Assembly (NCBI GenBank): GCA_963832355.1
Contig: CAWHTX010000009.1
Span: 1-64,000 of the forward strand
Length of the DNA stretch: 64,000 bases
Source: DATFVA01 sp963832355
GTDB taxonomy: Bacteria > Bacteroidota > Ignavibacteria > Ignavibacteriales > Ignavibacteriaceae
Direction of reading: 5' to 3'
The translations under genes were made by a program, and so were the position numbers. Shown one piece after another: positions 18,689 through 30,400 of the stretch (position 1 is the first letter of the stretch; each line of letters starts with the position of its first letter). Below the pieces are notes generated by a model. That model was given only the letters and a program-made list of their open reading frames with translations, searched no databases and had not been told where the DNA came from.

Positions 18689-21600
18689 TGCTGAAGAAAA
18701 TTTTTCAGATATTTGAAGGCGATAGGAAATACTTTGCTATCGTCTTTTTTATTTTGCTTCTGATCCTTGTTTCGGGGATTTTAACTCCGGTTTATATCCG
18801 GTATACCGAAAATGACTGGCCCGAAAAGCTCACCGAGAAAATTCAGGATATAGAGTCATCGGTTAATACAATTCTGAAGGAGAAAGAATCTAACCTGCTC
18901 ACAATTTCTTCCGGGTTACGAAAAAAGTTAAAAACTACCCTCAGTCCCGGCAACTCATCATATGGGGCTCTTATAAACCTCGTTAATGATGACGAGTATA
19001 ATGGTTATTCGGTTGAGATATTGGCTCCCAATGGAAGAATGATCGCCTGGAACCGGTCAATAGCGATTGACCAGGATGATATTTTCCCATTGAGCTTTCC
19101 GGTTGGAGAGACCCATTTTTACAAAGGGGATCTGGTCACCTATCTTTCAGTTACCGATACTGTCCGGATCGAGAACGATCTTTTTTATTACCTGGTCAGT
19201 CTCCCGATTGAAAAAGATTACTCTCTTCAGAATCAATATTACAAAGAGCTGAACTTTACAAAGGAAATTTCTGAGAGATATCTTACAAGGTTTGACGTAA
19301 ATTATAATCCGTTTACACCAAAATCCAAAGATGGTAGGAAATACTCTTTCGACCTTATAAACAATAAGGATAGTAAGATCGGCACTGTGAGTTTTTTTAA
19401 GCCTGGTCTGGATACATACATTAGTTCTATCCAGAACAAAACAAACCAGTTTCAGTCCGTGCTTATTGCCGTTGCCTTATTTTTCATATCATTTGGATTC
19501 AGAAAAGAATTTAAAAGTATTAAGTATCGCTCAATTAGACTGCTGGTATTTATAATTTACTGCAGTTTGTTCAGAGCGGTGATTTTTATGGTAGGATTTC
19601 CGTCGAATTTACTCGAAGGGGCGACGGTTGATCCTGCAAATTTCTCTTCAGCTTTTGCATGGGGAATTGTAAAATCCCCCGCGGAGCTAATTATATCCTC
19701 TATTTTTATTCTTATTATCAGTATCCGCGTCCTACCTGTACGTAATTGATTTTATCAGAGATCCATCTTCAATTAAGTATAAAAAATATTTTCTGTTTGG
19801 GATATTATTTATTCCTTTTGCTCTGCTCTTCTTTATGACGTTCCGTGGATTATTTGCTTCTATGAAAAGCGTTATCTTCGATTCAACTTTACGGTACTTC
19901 CAGGAAGCAAACCTGATACCCGGATTTTATATTTCTTGTAATGAACTTTGCTATCCTGCTGATAGGCCTGGCAATAATACTTTTTTTAATCTCATATTTC
20001 CTGCTCCTCTTCTATACTGTACCTGAGGAGGATGACAGGAAGAGACGTTCAATTTTCTTTTTCTCTCTTATCGGTTTTGAAATTATAGGATTCCTCTTTA
20101 TTTATCTCCAGCACGAACCGCTGATAAATTATACTCTTGGTTTTATCTTTGTGCTTCTTGTCTTCCTGGTGCTTTATTTTGTGCTGTTCAAAAGACTCAA
20201 CTCACTTTACAATTTCGTATATGCAACGCTGGCAGCATCTGTTATTACCATTACCCTCCTTAATTTTTATAATCTTCAGCTGGAAAAGGAGTCGCTAAAG
20301 ACAAGCGCTCTTGAGATTAACCGTCCTGATGATAACCTTCTGCATTTTCTTCTTAACGAAACGCTTACCAGTGCGGTAGATAACCAGGATGTCAGAAATT
20401 CTTTTTATATGCTGAACACGAACTATAATTCTCTTGCGTTTATCATCTGGAGCAATAGTTCTCTGCAGCGCGAATCTATAAACTCTGCGGTTATGATTTA
20501 TGATAAAGATATGAATGAGATAGGCAGGTTCGGCATAGGGATAAGAAGTGACTTTCAGGATGCCTCCACAGCTTGCTGATTATAAGGGTAATAAACCGGA
20601 AATTGTTGAAATGGCGGCAGCGCAGCGGTCCGGCGGGAAAAATATTTGCAGGTATTATTCCCGTGGAGGAGAGAGGAATTATTTCAGGTTATATCGGAGC
20701 GGTTCTGAACTTCACTCTTCAGAATTGGGGAGCAAGGAATATTCCTGATTTCCTTGAATCCAAGAAAAATATAATAAACTCAGTGCTTGACTTGCGCCAG
20801 CTAAAGATATTTGAGTTCAGGAATTCAAAGCTGATACAGGTTTACGGAGATATTTATCCGTCACGTGACCAGTACGAACCGATACTAAATGCTAAATTCA
20901 CTCAGGATAATGAAGCCTGGATGACAATAAACCTGAATGGGGAGAATTACATTACTTATGCATTAAAGACGAATGAAGATGGAAACCAGTCAATAACCTC
21001 CGTTTCTCTTGTTGAAAAACATATCACCTGGAACCTGTTTAATTTCTTTAAGGTATTCCTTGTACACAGTATCTTTATCGTATTACTTTTTATTGTGTTC
21101 TTTTTGATAACAATTTCAGAATTTAAGTACAGCTTCAGGACCCAGCTGCTGATAGCATTTCTCATTATTTCGATTATACCAGTTATAATTCTTGCAATTT
21201 ATAACCGTCAGATAGTGGCTGACAGGAGCCATGCCGCGGTGTTTAACGAGCTGAACGAAAGATCTAATTATCTTGAGAACCATGTTCGTTCCCAGGTGGA
21301 AAATAACGGTCAAAAATCAATTGAACAGGCTTTCGAAAATGCCGGCAGGGAACTCCGGATTTCATTTTCCGTCTATGATAATACCAGCCAGCTGTTCAGT
21401 TCAAGGAGCCAGTTTTACCAGGCGGGACTCTTCGACAAAAAACTGGATTCCGATGTTTATTATCATCTGAACTACCTGAGTTACAGGGAATATCTTACTA
21501 AAGAACGAATTGAAAATTACACCTATGATTCTTTTTATAAGAAAATATCGATTGACGGTAAGGATTTTACGATCGGCGTAAATGATGCCTTCAATAAAGT

Positions 21601-22537
21601 GCATCTTGGATTTTCACCTATTGATGTGGATGTGTTCCTTTTCGGTATATACTCCTTTGCTACAATTCTTATCATAATCATAAGCACAATTCTGGCGAAC
21701 AAAATTTCCTCGCCAATCAGAAGACTAACCAGGGCCACGGACTCGGTTGCACACGGCGACCTCAATGTACAGCTGGATGTTAATGAACGCGGCGAGGTTA
21801 AGGAACTGCTTGAAGGTTTTAACGCGATGACCCAGGAACTTAAACGTAATGAAATTGAAATGGCGGAGCTTGAAAGAGAAAATGCCTGGAAGGAAATGGC
21901 AAAACAGGTGGCGCACGAGATAAAAAATCCCTTAACCCCGATGAAGCTTGCTGTTCAGCAGCTGATTATTTCTTATAAAGATAAGAATAAAAACTTCGAT
22001 TCAATTTTTGAAAAGGTTTCGGGAACAGTCCTCAACCAGATAGATAACCTGAGCGTTATAGCTTCGGAGTTCTCCAGGTTTGCACGAATGCCTAACTTCA
22101 AACTGGAGACAATGGACATTATCCCTGTTATAAAAGATGCACTTGATCTGTTCCTGGAGGAAAATGTAAATATCGACTTTTCTACCAGTCTGAATGAAGC
22201 TGTGGTTGAAACCGATAAATTTCAGCTCAGGAGACTGATAATTAATATGATCCGGAACTCAATTCAGGCTGAAGCCCGGAACATTAATTTATCACTTAAA
22301 AATGATGAGGAATTTTTTATCCTTATCATTGATGACGACGGTAAAGGCATCGATTTACAGCACCGGGAAAAAATATTTGAACCGGGATACACTACCAAGG
22401 AAAGAGGCATGGGTATAGGTTTGAAACTTTCTAAAAGATTTATTGAGGGGACCGGCGGTAACATAACGCTCGCCGATAAAAAAGACATTGGTACAAAATT
22501 CCGGATTTCAATCCCCCGTCATAAACAAAATAGTTAA
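18688..22537 (+). pseudogene. NtrY-like membrane sensor histidine kinase, frameshifted
   Basis: A restored protein of about 1280 residues. It has an N-terminal membrane span and sensor region (18688-19749), then several hydrophobic helices (19750-20280), a second sensor region, a further membrane segment near 21050-21200, HAMP (near 21720), a HisKA box with AKQVAHEIKNPLTPMKLA (near 21900) and a HATPase domain with NMIRNSIQAEA, DDDGKGID and GMGIGLKLSKRF. Four frame changes are needed: near 19735, 19930, 20560 and 20640. The last is one extra A in a run of five. The catalytic C-terminal half (20650-22537) is uninterrupted. NtrY kinases sense envelope or nitrogen signals and phosphorylate NtrC-type regulators; no NtrX gene is adjacent. 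Confidence 0.75.
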
Positions 22538-22549
22538 TCATTTTATTTC

Positions 22550-25500
22550 ATGGATCTACTCACTACACATCAGAGGAAAGCACTTAATTTTAAAGACCAC
22601 ATCTCCTTAACTGCGAATGCCGGTTCAGGAAAAACTTTTGTGCTCTCACGGCGGTATCTTGAGATTGCACTTTCGCTTAACGGTTCAATAAGGCAGATAG
22701 CGGCAATTACATTCACCGATAAAGCCGCAAGTGAACTTTATAAAAAAATAGCGGAATACATAGAAAACCGCTTTGATAATTCTACAAATCCAGACGAGAA
22801 AAAGCTTTTAAACAGCATAAGAAGACAGCTTGTTTCAGCTAATATTTCTACAATCCATTCCTTCTGCATAGATATTTTAAGGCAGTTTCCTGTGGAGGCA
22901 GGACTTGATGCCAACTTCCAGTCGATTGACGAAATTACATCTGATGAACTAATTGAACTTTCTGTTGAAGAAGTATTGAGGGAATCTCTATCGGGAGTCT
23001 TTGGTACCGAAGATGCGAAATACCTCGTCCGATTTTTCAGGTCGAGACTCATACTGGCATCGCAATTACGTTTCCTGGTAAAGGAACGAAAAAAAGTATT
23101 GGATTTACGGGATAGGATTTACTCCCGCAAGCCGGATGAGATACGTGATTTCTTTCATAAAGTCTTTCTTGAAACTGCGGAGATCCTGATCAAAATAGGT
23201 GAAGAAGAATTTATTAATTCGTTAATACTGATTAATGAAACCGTTTTGTCGGCTAAGGATAATAATGACAGAGCATTAGAAATCAGACGGTTGATTGAAA
23301 AATTCGCACAGGAAAATGATGTCGGGGAAAAAATTAAGCTCCTCGACCAGGTCAGAAACCTGGGATTTACGAACCGATTTGAGGTAAGAAAACAGGGATA
23401 CCTGGCTAATGGTATGAGGGACGGCTTAACTGACCGAATTACACTGGTAGAAAATTACATACGTGATGTTTCTAAACTGAAGCTCTCTGAAACTTATGAG
23501 GAAAGCGAACTGAGTCTGGCGGGATTCGGAAAATCCATTATGAACCTGTTCAGTTTTTGTGTGGAGAGATATGAATCAAAAAAAGATGAAAATGGATTTC
23601 TTGACTACGAAGATATCCTGATAATGACCCAAAAACTACTTAAGATTCCGGCTGTAAAGCAGAACTCTCGCGCAAGTACAGATATATTATGGTTGACGAG
23701 TATCAGGACACCAATGAAATACAGTACCAGATCTTTCTTCCAATACTCGACTACCTTAAAGAGGGCAACCTGTTTGTTGTTGGTGATGAAAAGCAGAGTA
23801 TTTATATGTTCAGGGATGCCGACCTGGAGGTGTTCAGGGTTACTAAAGAAAAGATAAGCGACGCATCCGGCGAAAAGTCATTATTGAGTCTCCCTGACAG
23901 CTTCAGGATGGCTCCGGGTATCTGTCTTTTCGTTAATAAGCTTTTTCGAAATCTTTTTTCCAATCCCAACAACCTTTTTAATGAAGTAAACCATTCAGAT
24001 CTTGTATGCGCAAAAGATGAACAAACAGACAGTCTTATTGAGATAATTATCGGCACTTCAGGTAAAGATAAAGAAGATACCAACTCATCAGATGAAGCCG
24101 AACTGGTAGCCCGAAGGATTATTTCATTGGTTAAGGGTCCAGGCAGCGGCAAAGAATTAGACTGGAAAGATATAGCTGTTCTCGTCAGAAAAAGAAAATC
24201 GTTCACTTCTCTTGAACAAAAATTCATTGAAAAGAATATTCCGTTCAGCATTGTTGGAGGTAAAGGATTTTATCAGCGTCAGTCGATATATGACATATAT
24301 AACTATTTCTCATTTCTTCTTGATCCGCGGAATGATACCGCCCTTGTGGGAATTCTTCGTTCACCTTTTTTTAATGTCCCTGACAGCCGCATTTTTGAAC
24401 TCTCCCTGTTTGATGGAAAAACGTTCTGGAAAAAACTGCTAAATGCCGGTTCATCGGATCATAATTTGCAGGGTATCTGCGATAAGTTGAAAGTTCATCT
24501 TGAACAGGCGAAGGATTTTAATGCCCCAAGGCTGTTGAGAAGAATTTTAAGTGAGGGTCCTTATCTGGCAGTACTTTCTCAAAAAGCTTCAGGCCAGCAG
24601 GAAATTGCAAATATTAATAAGCTTGTAAAGCTGACTATCGGTTTCCAGGGCAAGGGATTCAAAACAATGTATGATTATGTGAATTTTCTGAAAGATTCAA
24701 TCGAGGAAATGGAAGATGAAGCACAGGCGGCAATTGCGGATGAATCTGACTCAGTAAAGGTGATGACGCTTCACCAGGCAAAAGGACTCGAGTATCCTGC
24801 TGTATTTATATACAATGCCCACGACACTACAGCGATTGATAAAGTAAAAAAGGGAAGTATCCAGGTAAATAAGGATTACGGTCTTCTCACAAAGGTGCCG
24901 GTTAAGAATGATTATTTCGGAGAATATGTATCAGCACCAATAAATACTTTGTATGATTATACGTCAGCTAAAAAAGAAGCCGCAGAGCTGAAAAGATTAT
25001 TTTACGTTGGAGCAACCCGTGCAAAAAATTACCTTTTTATAAGTGCTGAAGATAGCAGCTATAAAGCAGACTCATTTATGGGTTTACTTCAGGAAGGCCT
25101 CCATATTGATTTCACACAGGATTCATTTTCTTTTAATGATCAGCTTCAGTTCCTGAAGAATGAAGGAGGACAGTTCGAAAATTATTCAAAAGAATTATCT
25201 GAAGAGATAAAGATTGTCAGAAGTGTAAATGAAACTGCTTATGGCCCCGTTGATAATCGTGACACGGGAAACCCTGCAGACATATTGATCAGCAGAACTG
25301 AGGATTATCCGAAAAGGGAAGTTATATCAGCAACGCGGTTTGCTGTCTACAAACAATGTCCTTTGAAATACAGACTGACCTTTGAGCTGGAAATGTCAGG
25401 GTTAATGAAGGATTACGTTAAATCCCTTTCCGGAATAAAATCAAAAAAATCGGATTACGAATTGAGTCTGAAAGAAGATATTCCGGACGAAGGTTATGAA

Positions 25501-26142
25501 GAGAAAAGGAGTATTACAGCTGAATGGAAAGGGAGTATAATCCATAAAATCTTACAGAAGGATAATTTAAGCCTTTCCCCGGAGGAAGTTGAAAAGATTA
25601 TACGGACTGAATTTGATTCAGCTATTCCGGGCGACATTACCTCTTTAAGCAAAGAAATATCCCGGAAACTTTCCGATCTGAATAAATCTGAGATTTACAA
25701 TGAAATCTCCTCCTATAAGAAAGCATTTAATGAATATGAGATTTATGTAAATGATGAGGACTATTTCCTTCATGGCATAATAGACAAACTTATAATTGAA
25801 GAAGAAAAAGCTGTAATTATTGACTATAAAACAGATTCTATAAAGAGGGAAGAAATTTGTGACCGTGCGTCACTATATTTCCATCAATTGAAATTTTATT
25901 CATATATTGTAAGTCGTTTCTTTAAAGAATTAACATCCTTTGAACTCAGGTTAATTTTTATCAATTTTCCGGGGGAGGACGTTAAAGAAATTATCAGCCT
26001 TGATGAAGTAAAAGCGTTCGGAGAACAGATAAGGGAAATGGTACATCAGATAAGACAAAATCAGTTTAACCAGAATTTGTCACATTGTCAGGACTGTAAT
26101 TTCGCAGCAAAAAATTCAAAGTGTATAGTTGGGCGGGCATAA
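22550..26142 (+). pseudogene. UvrD/AddA-type helicase-nuclease, one frameshift
   Basis: About 1197 residues when joined. The first frame (22550 to about 23670) has the Q motif TTHQRKAL and Walker A TANAGSGKTF (21-30). After one frame change near 23660 it continues with motif II VDEYQDTNEIQ, motif V TLHQAKGLEYP and motif VI FYVGATRAKNY. The C-terminal domain is a PD-(D/E)XK nuclease (VIIDYKTD near 25815) framed by a cysteine in YKQCPLKYRL and a terminal C-x2-C-x8-C, which suggests an iron-sulfur cluster. The family repairs double-strand breaks. No addB partner is adjacent. The single indel is the only damage. Confidence 0.8.
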
Positions 26143-26175
26143 TTAAAATGTCCATTGATAACAGAATGGTGTAAA

Positions 26176-26635
26176 ATGCACAGAAAAATCTCATATATAC
26201 GTGACCTCGAAACAATTGAAAAAGAACTGAACAGCAGTTCCGGGGGGATTCTCGCTATTAATATCGACGGCGAGCGACCAATGCAGTACACGACCACATT
26301 CCTCTATATTGACAAAAATATCTATTTCTTTCTCTATAAAGATGATGAGGTTTATGAGAAGATAAGCTTCAATAGTCCTGTAAGTTTTACTATTATTAAA
26401 GATGAACGACTGAAAAAGAGTAAAACCAAAGAAGACAGTTATTATTTGTTCTCAGCCACTGTTATTGGTTCAATTAAAATTGTTGATGAGAAGAAGACAA
26501 TTGAAGATATAAAGGCAAAATACTTCTCAAAATACTCACTTAAAAAAGAGACTGAATCCAAAACCGACACATTCCAAAGAACTGGTTATGATCGATTCAG
26601 AGGAAATTCAGGCTGCCGAGGAAGAAGGAATTTAG
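26176..26635 (+). pseudogene. Pyridoxamine 5'-phosphate oxidase-like flavoprotein, frameshifted near its end
   Basis: The start is taken at MHRKISYIRDLETIEKEL. The split-barrel strands follow (GILAINIDGERPMQYTTTFLYIDKNIYFF, then SPVSFTIIKDE and YYLFSATVIGSIKIVDEKK), typical of the family of small FMN-binding proteins. After about 26565 the frame changes; the original end reads HSKELVMIDSEEIQAAEEEGI and stops at 26635, just before the amidase start. Deleting one A from the run of four at about 26552 restores it. About 153 residues. The substrate is unknown. It follows the helicase gene by about 30 bases. Confidence 0.6.
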
Positions 26636-26636
26636 T

Positions 26637-27668
26637 GTGAAGTATTACATCCTGCTCTTACTGGCGGGTTCTATCCTGGCGGGATGTTCATCATATGAAA
26701 GTTTGTACTACGACGTACCTGTTGAGTTAAAAGATCCCCAATTGAAACAGGAATATATCCTGGATTCATCCCCATATTTTTCAAATCTCAAAATATTTTT
26801 AGATCCCGGACACGGAGGAGAAGATAGAAAAAACAGAGGACCCGAAGGTATCGCTGTTGAAGCCGATGTAAATCTCAGAGTTGCATTATACTTAAGATCT
26901 TTCCTTGAAGAGGCCGGGTCTGTCGTCTTAATGTCGAGAGTGACGGATAAGACGGTAGGATTGAAAGACAGGTCTTTACTGGCTAATAAAAGCGGGGCAG
27001 ACATTTTTATAAGTATACATCATAATGCTCCTCCGAAGGAAGGAGATGATTATACGAATTACACTTCCGTTTATTATCATGCCAAACAGAATGATTATGA
27101 ATTTGACCCCTGTGAGAGAGATCTTGCCCGCTATATAGAAAGGGACCTTGCTTATGCCATGAGGAATTCAGGAGGACCAGGTTCTTTTGACGGAACTTAT
27201 TCAGATTATAATATTTATCCGGGCGAGGGGTTTTCGGTCCTGAGAGAAACACATATACCTGCGGTTTTAGTTGAATGCGGCTTTCATACCCATCACCTGG
27301 AGGAGCGTCTCCTTGCAATCGATGAATTTAATAAGATAGAAGCCTGGGGTATTTTCAAAGGACTATACCGCTATTTAAAAGCGGGAATACCTGAAGTAAG
27401 ATCTTTAAATACCGACACTCTTTACCGGGCAGGCGAAATCAACCTGGCATACAGCTTAACTGATGATAGCGGTATTGATTCATCATCTATTGAAGTACAA
27501 TTTGATTCTGTTAAAACTTTAAATTATACTTTCAGTCAGCGATCAGATATTCTGAGTATAAATCTGCAGAATGTTGAACCGGGATTTCATGATGTTAAGA
27601 TTACAGCTGCTAACAAAAACGGTAACCATAATTTTCCATTCAGAAATAAAATACTAGTAACGGAATAA
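26637..27668 (+). CDS. Lipoprotein N-acetylmuramoyl-L-alanine amidase (Amidase_3)
   Basis: A 343-residue protein starting with GTG. Lipoprotein signal with lipobox LAGC (Cys17). The zinc amidase domain spans about 50-245: DPGHGGED (zinc ligand H59), E75 in VEADVNLR, SIHHNA (H128/H129 region) and the catalytic Glu in VLVECGFHTH. It cleaves the amide between muramic acid and L-alanine in peptidoglycan, here as a lipid-anchored periplasmic enzyme. The C-terminal ~90 residues form an Ig-like beta region (YRAGEINLAYSLTDDSGID). It is followed 11 bases later by spmAB, suggesting a joint envelope operon. Confidence 0.88.
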   Translation: MKYYILLLLAGSILAGCSSYESLYYDVPVELKDPQLKQEYILDSSPYFSNLKIFLDPGHGGEDRKNRGPEGIAVEADVNLRVALYLRSFLEEAGSVVLMSRVTDKTVGLKDRSLLANKSGADIFISIHHNAPPKEGDDYTNYTSVYYHAKQNDYEFDPCERDLARYIERDLAYAMRNSGGPGSFDGTYSDYNIYPGEGFSVLRETHIPAVLVECGFHTHHLEERLLAIDEFNKIEAWGIFKGLYRYLKAGIPEVRSLNTDTLYRAGEINLAYSLTDDSGIDSSSIEVQFDSVKTLNYTFSQRSDILSINLQNVEPGFHDVKITAANKNGNHNFPFRNKILVTE

Positions 27669-27679
27669 CAGGATAGTTA

Positions 27680-29308
27680 ATGCTGAATTATGTCTGGCTT
27701 GGTCTGCTGGTTCTGGGTATAGGAACCGCATTAGTTACCGATATTTCAAACCAGAGTTCGGATAAATACAGGAATAATGAACCTTTTCGGGCAGAGATAT
27801 TGCTTCAGAATAAAACGGAATCTGCCGGCAGAGGGACGTACAGCGGAAGTATTTTAGTCGACAAATCCCGTTTTAATCGCTTTTATTCAGTCCATACCGA
27901 CACCTCAGTTCAACTTCCTGTAAGCGTAACTCTTATCCCGGATGACAATAAAGGGACACTCGTCATTGACGTCGATAAATCTGCTCCCGAAATCTGGCAG
28001 AAGATGGCCAATGCTTCAGGCGAGAAAAATGAATTAACAGGTACGTTTACTTATAACGCAGAAACGAACAATAAGCTTGAGGCACAGGTTATTCTTGCAA
28101 GTGTCTCCTTTCTTAAACTTAAAGACATCACAAATGCTGCCCTTGATTATGCCGGTACTGCCGTAAATATAGCTATCGGGCTTATAGGTATTATGGCACT
28201 CTGGCTTGGGGTAATGAAAGTTGCTGAAGAAGCGGGACTCATCTCATTAATTGCCAGGTGGCTCAGGCCGATTATGAGAAGACTTTTCCCTGACGTACCG
28301 GAGGATCATCCTGCAATGGGCTCAATGATAATGAATATTTCAGCAAATATGCTGGGACTCGGGAATGCCGCAACTCCCTTCGGCCTGAAAGCTATGGAAG
28401 AACTTGATGAGTTAAATCCTGATAAGGGAACTGCAACTAATTCAATGGTGACCTTTCTTGCAATAAATACAGCCGGACTCACGCTTATTCCGGCCACTGC
28501 AATTGCCGTACGTGCAGCTGCGGGGAGTTCAGATCCGGCGATCATTATCGGGACTTCAATTTTCGGTGCAGCCTGTGCAACCACAGCAGGCATAACTGCA
28601 GCAAAAGTTCTCCAGCAATTTCCTGTTAAAGAAGGTTTTTTTAACTGGCTGAAAACTCATCTTAAGGGAATATTAATTTTCCTGTTCATTGTTCTGATCA
28701 TTGTTCTTGCGGGTATAACAGGGATTGGGTCGCTCTTCACGGGATTATCAAATATTATAAAGCCGGAATATTTTAAGAGCTTTATTGAAGTATTATCAAT
28801 TGTTGCAATTCCTGCTTTAATTATTTTATTTATTGGTTATGGCGCCCTGAAGAAGATCAGGGTTTATGAACAATTTGTTGAAGGAGCCAAGGAAGGATTT
28901 AATATTGCTGTCAGGATCATTCCCTACCTTGTTGCAATGTTAATGGCAATCGGAATTTTCAGGGCGGGAGGGGCAATGGACTGGCTCATCTATATACTTA
29001 AGCCCGTTACAGATTTTATAGGCATGCCCGCTGAAGCACTGCCGATGGCCCTTATGCGTCCTCTTTCAGGAAGCGGTTCCTTGGGAATTATGACAGAAAT
29101 TATTAAGGTTCATGGTCCCGATTCATTTATCGGAATAATGGTCTCAACCTTCTTCGGAAGTACGGAAACCACATTTTATGTCCTTGCAGTATATTTCGGG
29201 GCAATAAATATAAAGAATACGAGACACGCTCTTCCTGCTGGTCTCATTGCAGACATAGCCGGTATTCTTGGAGCAGTGTTCATAGTTAGAATGTTATTCG
29301 GACAATAA
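27680..29308 (+). CDS. SpmA-SpmB fusion membrane protein (nucleoside recognition GATE domains)
   Basis: An intact 542-residue polytopic protein. After one N-terminal membrane span and a ~110-residue soluble insertion, the SpmA-like half (from about residue 145: NIAIGLIGIMALWLGVMKVAEEAG and NMLGLGNAATPFGLKAMEEL) is followed by the SpmB-like half (PYLVAMLMAIGIFRAGGAMDW and GSTETTFYVLAVYFG). In Bacillus the separate SpmA and SpmB act in spore core dehydration. Fused homologues occur in many non-sporulating Gram-negatives, where the role is unknown; transport is inferred. Located between an amidase and a 2-hydroxyacid dehydrogenase with 11-12 base gaps. Confidence 0.85.
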   Translation: MLNYVWLGLLVLGIGTALVTDISNQSSDKYRNNEPFRAEILLQNKTESAGRGTYSGSILVDKSRFNRFYSVHTDTSVQLPVSVTLIPDDNKGTLVIDVDKSAPEIWQKMANASGEKNELTGTFTYNAETNNKLEAQVILASVSFLKLKDITNAALDYAGTAVNIAIGLIGIMALWLGVMKVAEEAGLISLIARWLRPIMRRLFPDVPEDHPAMGSMIMNISANMLGLGNAATPFGLKAMEELDELNPDKGTATNSMVTFLAINTAGLTLIPATAIAVRAAAGSSDPAIIIGTSIFGAACATTAGITAAKVLQQFPVKEGFFNWLKTHLKGILIFLFIVLIIVLAGITGIGSLFTGLSNIIKPEYFKSFIEVLSIVAIPALIILFIGYGALKKIRVYEQFVEGAKEGFNIAVRIIPYLVAMLMAIGIFRAGGAMDWLIYILKPVTDFIGMPAEALPMALMRPLSGSGSLGIMTEIIKVHGPDSFIGIMVSTFFGSTETTFYVLAVYFGAINIKNTRHALPAGLIADIAGILGAVFIVRMLFGQ

Positions 29309-29320
29309 AAATAAAGTGAT

Positions 29321-30274
29321 ATGAAAGTTTTCATTACCAGCGAAATCCCTGAAAAAGCATCTGAACTATTAAAGAGCAAAAATATTGATGTTAAAATGTA
29401 CAGGGAAAGTAATCCTATTCCGTACGGACTCCTTAAAAAAGAAGTCAGGGATGCTGATGGCGTCATCTCGCTTCTTACGGATCAATTCGATAAAGTGATA
29501 ATAGACTCAATGGAGAGATGCAGAATTATTGCGAACTATGCTGTGGGATATAATAATATCGACGTCTCTTATGCAAACAGTAAAGGAATAACCGTTACTA
29601 ATACACCCGATGTTCTCACCGATTCCACTGCCGATCTGGCCATGACACTGGTGCTTGCCTGTTCACGCAGGCTGAATGAGGGTGAAGAAATGATGAGAAA
29701 AAAAATGTTCAAAGGATGGCAGCCCAGACTGCTGCTTGGAATTGAGTTGAAAGATAAAATCTTCGGTATCATCGGGGCCGGAAGGATCGGTACTGCCGTT
29801 GCGAAAAGAGCCTCAGGTTTTGGAGTTAATATTCTTTATTACGACGGAAGGGAAAATCCGGAAATCGAGTCGATTGGAGGTAAGAAAGTTTCCCTGAATA
29901 ATCTGTTAAAGAGGTCTGATATTATCTCCCTGCATCTTCCTCTTACGGAAAGTACTTATCACCTTTTGAACAGGGAAAGGCTCCTCCTTGTTAAAGAAAC
30001 GGCGGTTTTAATAAATACAGCCAGGGGAGAAATAGTCGATGAGAAAGAATTGATCAGGATGCTGCAGCAGAAGAAACTGTTTGCGGCAGGATTTGACGTA
30101 TATGAGAATGAACCATCAGTAAATCCTGAATTGCTGAAACTGAATAACGTGGTTCTGCTTCCTCATTTGGGAAGTGCAACAACCGATGCCAGGAATGAAA
30201 TGGCAAAGCTTGCCGCAAAGAATGTAATTTCAGTGCTGAACGGAAGGGGTGCAATAACACCGGTTTTAGTATAA
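29321..30274 (+). CDS. D-isomer-specific 2-hydroxyacid dehydrogenase (glyoxylate reductase-like)
   Basis: 317 residues. The NAD-binding motif GIIGAGRIG lies at about 150-158. Catalytic residues are in NTARGEIVDEKEL (Arg), the DVYENEP Glu and the final HLGSAT His. It reduces 2-keto acids such as glyoxylate or hydroxypyruvate with NAD(P)H in the cytoplasm; the exact substrate cannot be told from the sequence. It is 12 bases after spmAB and probably in the same operon. Intact. Confidence 0.87.
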   Translation: MKVFITSEIPEKASELLKSKNIDVKMYRESNPIPYGLLKKEVRDADGVISLLTDQFDKVIIDSMERCRIIANYAVGYNNIDVSYANSKGITVTNTPDVLTDSTADLAMTLVLACSRRLNEGEEMMRKKMFKGWQPRLLLGIELKDKIFGIIGAGRIGTAVAKRASGFGVNILYYDGRENPEIESIGGKKVSLNNLLKRSDIISLHLPLTESTYHLLNRERLLLVKETAVLINTARGEIVDEKELIRMLQQKKLFAAGFDVYENEPSVNPELLKLNNVVLLPHLGSATTDARNEMAKLAAKNVISVLNGRGAITPVLV

Positions 30275-30400
30275 CGGCGTTTTACCTCTATTTAGTGCTT
30301 AATGCCGTTTTAACAACCTCAAAATAGTCTGAATTTGGCCAAATATTGATACTATCAATCTTTCTGGCTAAGTTTGAATAATAAATTGGGAAATTCAAGT

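Noticed and set aside
1..26635. Programmed frameshifting as an explanation for the many breaks
   Set aside because: Breaks occur at many unrelated sites in over ten genes, in both directions and without slippery heptamers plus structures; decay or sequencing indels fit better.
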